Assembly (NCBI GenBank): GCA_030271565.1
Contig: JARXKR010000061.1
Coordinates: 1 to 6,847 of the forward strand
Origin: Pseudomonadota bacterium
GTDB lineage: Bacteria; Pseudomonadota; Alphaproteobacteria; Sphingomonadales; Sphingomonadaceae
Direction: 5' to 3'
Length of the DNA: 6,847 nucleotides
Shown: positions 4,823-6,847 of the stretch, one piece after another
Position numbering within the stretch: the stretch's first letter is position 1
Layout of the letters: each line of letters starts with the position of its first letter
The notes under the pieces: model-generated
The model's database searches: none
Seen by the model: the letters and a program-made list of their open reading frames with translations, nothing else
What the model was told of the DNA's origin: nothing
Made by a program: the position numbers and the translations under genes

Positions 4823-6799
4823 ATGTCCAGCATGGTTCGCACGACAATCATTTCTGCGCTGGTTATACTGGCTGTTACACCCGGCCTCGCCCGAGCTCAG
4901 GATGAGCAGGTCATGGGCGAGGACGGCCGCCAGTGGGACCAGGCGCGCACCGCGCTGCAGGCGCTGCCGCCCGGCAACATGGCGCAGGCCGTGGCGCGGT
5001 GGAAGCTGCTTTCGGCAAATTCCCGCTTCACTTTCTACGACTATTCCAGTTTCCTGCTGACCTATCCCGGGCTGCCCGAGGAAGACAAGCTGCGCGGCTA
5101 TGCCGAGGCTGCGCTCGATCGCGAAGCGGTCGATGCGCGTCAGGTCGCCGTCTATTTCGACCGTTTCGCGCCGCTGACCAACCCCGGCCGCGCGCTCTAT
5201 GCAATTGCGCTCTATGCTTTGGGCCGGCCGCAGGCAGCAGAAGCGGCGCGGGCCGCCTGGCGCGGCGGCGCGATGAGCGACGTGGCCGAGGCCACACTGC
5301 TCGCGCGGATCGGTCCGTCCTTGACGCTCGACGATCATGACAGCCGGATGGACGCGCTGCTGTGGGCCGGAGCTGCCGCGCAGGCCGACCGTGAGCTGGT
5401 TTACACTTCGCCCGCGCGCCGGGCGACCTTCGCTGCGCGGCTGGCGATGGCCAGGGGGCAGGATCCCGGCGCCCTCGCCGCTCCCGACGCCCAGGCCGAC
5501 CCCGGTTATATCTACAACCGCTCGCGCTATCTGCGTACCAGCGGCCAGACCAGCAGCGCCGCAAATCTGCTCGCGCTGCGCCCGCGCAGCACGGTGCTGC
5601 CGCGCGAACCGCGTAAATGGGTCGCCGAACTGCTCAGTGTCGCGCGCAGCAGCGATGCCGGATCGGCGGTCCGGATTGCCACCGGCAGTGACGACATGTT
5701 CACCCCTGGCACCGACGTCAGCCGCCAGTCGTTCGCGATCCGCGACGACTATACCTCGCTGATGTGGCTGGGCGGGACCAGGGCGCTGTGGTCGCTCGGC
5801 GACGGCCGCCGCGCCGCGCCGCTGTTCCACCGTTATGGCACCGCAGCGCGCACGCCGCAGACTCGCTCGAAGGGGTTCTACTGGGCCGGGCGCGCTTCCG
5901 CGCAGGCCGGCGACGGAGCGGAGGCGACGCGCTACTTCCAGCTCGCCGCGCAATATCCCGACCAATATTACGGCATGCTCGCGCTCGAACGGTTGGGATT
6001 GCCGTTGCCGCCGTTCACCGGCGCGCCGAGCATGGTCCCCACCACCGACCAGCGTGCCGGGTTCAACGCCCGCCCGATCACCCAAGCGGTGCGCGAAGTT
6101 GCGCGCGAAAGCGACTGGCCCACTGCAGTGCGGTTCTTCCGCGAGATCAGCGACCAGGCCGCGACCGAGGCCGATCACGTTATGGTCGCCGATCTGGCGC
6201 GCGAACTGGGCCGCCGCGATCTGGGCGTGATCCTCGGCCAATCGGCGCAGGGTGACGGGCTCGGTAATTTCCAGCGGATATCATTCCCGTTGATCCCGGT
6301 GACTGCAGGTTCGGACTGGACCATGGTCCACGCGATCAGCCGTCAGGAAAGCCAGTTCGCAATGAACGCGGTCAGCCACGCCGGGGCGCGCGGGCTGATG
6401 CAGCTGATGCCCAGCACCGCGCGCGAGCAGGCGGGCAAGCTCGGGCTGGCTTACGATTCGCAAGCGCTGACCACCGACGCGGGGTACAACCTGACGCTCG
6501 GCGGCGGGTATTTCGGGCGGATGATGGACTATTTCGGCGGGAGCTATCCCTTGGCGGTCGCAGCCTACAACGCAGGGGCGGGCAACGTGAACAAGTGGCT
6601 GCGTTTGAACGGCGATCCGCGCACGGGCGGGGTCGACTGGACCGAATGGGTCGAGAAGATCCCGATTCCCGAAACCCGCAATTATGTGCAGCGCGTGCTT
6701 GAGAACGCGGTGGTTTATGAAGCGATGAACCCCCAGCGCGCGAGCTACAAGGGCGCCAACCCGCTGAGCCACTTCCTGGGCAAGCGTTATCCGGGGTGA
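4823..6799 (+). CDS. slt: Soluble lytic murein transglycosylase, secreted
   Basis: A Slt70-type lytic transglycosylase that cleaves the MurNAc-GlcNAc bond of peptidoglycan and forms 1,6-anhydroMurNAc in the periplasm. 658 residues. A signal peptide covers 1-25 (hydrophobic IISALVILAVTPGLA, cleavage after ARA). Residues about 30-480 are Ala/Arg-rich helical sequence, fitting the superhelical U-domain. The catalytic domain has the glutamate E509 in SRQESQF, then GARGLMQLMPSTA (521-533), AYNAGAGNVNKWL (581-593) and IPETRNYVQRVLEN (615-628), all Slt hallmarks in order. Start: ATG at 4823, which gives a clean signal peptide; an in-frame ATG at 4754 would put 23 odd residues before it and overlap the dapA start, and ATG 4832 is a weaker alternative. 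The stop is followed at once by a palindromic repeat. Confidence 0.95.
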   Translation: MSSMVRTTIISALVILAVTPGLARAQDEQVMGEDGRQWDQARTALQALPPGNMAQAVARWKLLSANSRFTFYDYSSFLLTYPGLPEEDKLRGYAEAALDREAVDARQVAVYFDRFAPLTNPGRALYAIALYALGRPQAAEAARAAWRGGAMSDVAEATLLARIGPSLTLDDHDSRMDALLWAGAAAQADRELVYTSPARRATFAARLAMARGQDPGALAAPDAQADPGYIYNRSRYLRTSGQTSSAANLLALRPRSTVLPREPRKWVAELLSVARSSDAGSAVRIATGSDDMFTPGTDVSRQSFAIRDDYTSLMWLGGTRALWSLGDGRRAAPLFHRYGTAARTPQTRSKGFYWAGRASAQAGDGAEATRYFQLAAQYPDQYYGMLALERLGLPLPPFTGAPSMVPTTDQRAGFNARPITQAVREVARESDWPTAVRFFREISDQAATEADHVMVADLARELGRRDLGVILGQSAQGDGLGNFQRISFPLIPVTAGSDWTMVHAISRQESQFAMNAVSHAGARGLMQLMPSTAREQAGKLGLAYDSQALTTDAGYNLTLGGGYFGRMMDYFGGSYPLAVAAYNAGAGNVNKWLRLNGDPRTGGVDWTEWVEKIPIPETRNYVQRVLENAVVYEAMNPQRASYKGANPLSHFLGKRYPG

Positions 6800-6800
6800 T

Positions 6801-6843
6801 CCTTCGAGACGCGCCTTCGAGACGCCGCTGCGCGGCTCCTCAG
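6801..6843 (+). repeat. Palindromic repeat after slt
   Basis: The repeat begins one base after the slt stop. CCTTCGAGACGC (6801-6812) is duplicated at 6814-6825, then comes a hairpin GCCGC-TGC-GCGGC (6824-6836) with an outer GAG/CTC pairing across a 2x2 internal loop (6819-6821 with 6839-6841). From memory, CCTTCGAGAC...CTCCTCAG is a dispersed sphingomonad repeat family. It could also act as the slt transcript end, though no T-run is visible. It may continue past the window edge. Confidence 0.6.
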
Positions 6844-6847
6844 TCGC

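Noticed and set aside
4793..6241. Long open frame (482 codons) on the minus strand across slt
   Set aside because: It is a mirror of the slt coding sequence in GC-rich DNA, with low-complexity Arg/Gly/Ala content and no recognisable family, while slt on the plus strand has clear catalytic motifs.

Overview
The window is high-GC alphaproteobacterial chromosome, most likely Sphingomonadales (an Erythrobacter-, Novosphingobium- or Sphingopyxis-like organism). This rests on the CckA-type hybrid kinase, the slt / dapA / smpB arrangement, and three families of short palindromic repeats that I recognise as common in sphingomonad genomes. Family and order placement comes from memory, not from a search.

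Layout, left to right. Positions 1-2243 (minus) hold most of a hybrid sensor histidine kinase, CckA; its C-terminal end lies outside the window. Positions 2240-2812 (minus) hold a three-helix DUF2062 membrane protein. Positions 2809-3291 (minus) hold SmpB, the tmRNA-binding protein. These three genes are read smpB -> DUF2062 -> cckA and are joined by two 4-base stop/start overlaps (ATGA and TTGA), so they form a tight operon. Positions 3331-3869 hold an accessory insertion: three copies (A, B, C) of a ~59-bp double-hairpin repeat and a 115-codon DUF559 (Vsr-like, PD-(D/E)XK fold) nuclease gene lying exactly between copies B and C. Positions 3873-4754 (minus) hold dapA, the first committed enzyme of the lysine / diaminopimelate pathway. 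Positions 4823-6799 (plus) hold a secreted soluble lytic transglycosylase, divergent from dapA across a 68-bp gap. Another palindromic repeat starts directly after the slt stop codon.

The housekeeping genes cover diaminopimelate synthesis for peptidoglycan (dapA), peptidoglycan turnover (slt), ribosome rescue (smpB) and cell-cycle phosphorelay signalling (cckA). The most interesting part is the DUF559 cassette inserted between dapA and smpB. It has about 55% GC against about 70% in dapA. It takes its Shine-Dalgarno sequence from the repeat on one side, and its stop codon touches the repeat on the other. Copies A and B form a REPIN-like inverted pair in front of smpB. This looks like a nuclease gene physically bound to a dispersed repeat family, comparable in layout to RAYT/REP systems but with a different protein. 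A second repeat family appears to have been absorbed in frame into the CckA linker.

Apart from the 581 bp between dapA and smpB, which is fully accounted for by the cassette, repeats and smpB leader, there is no long stretch without a gene.
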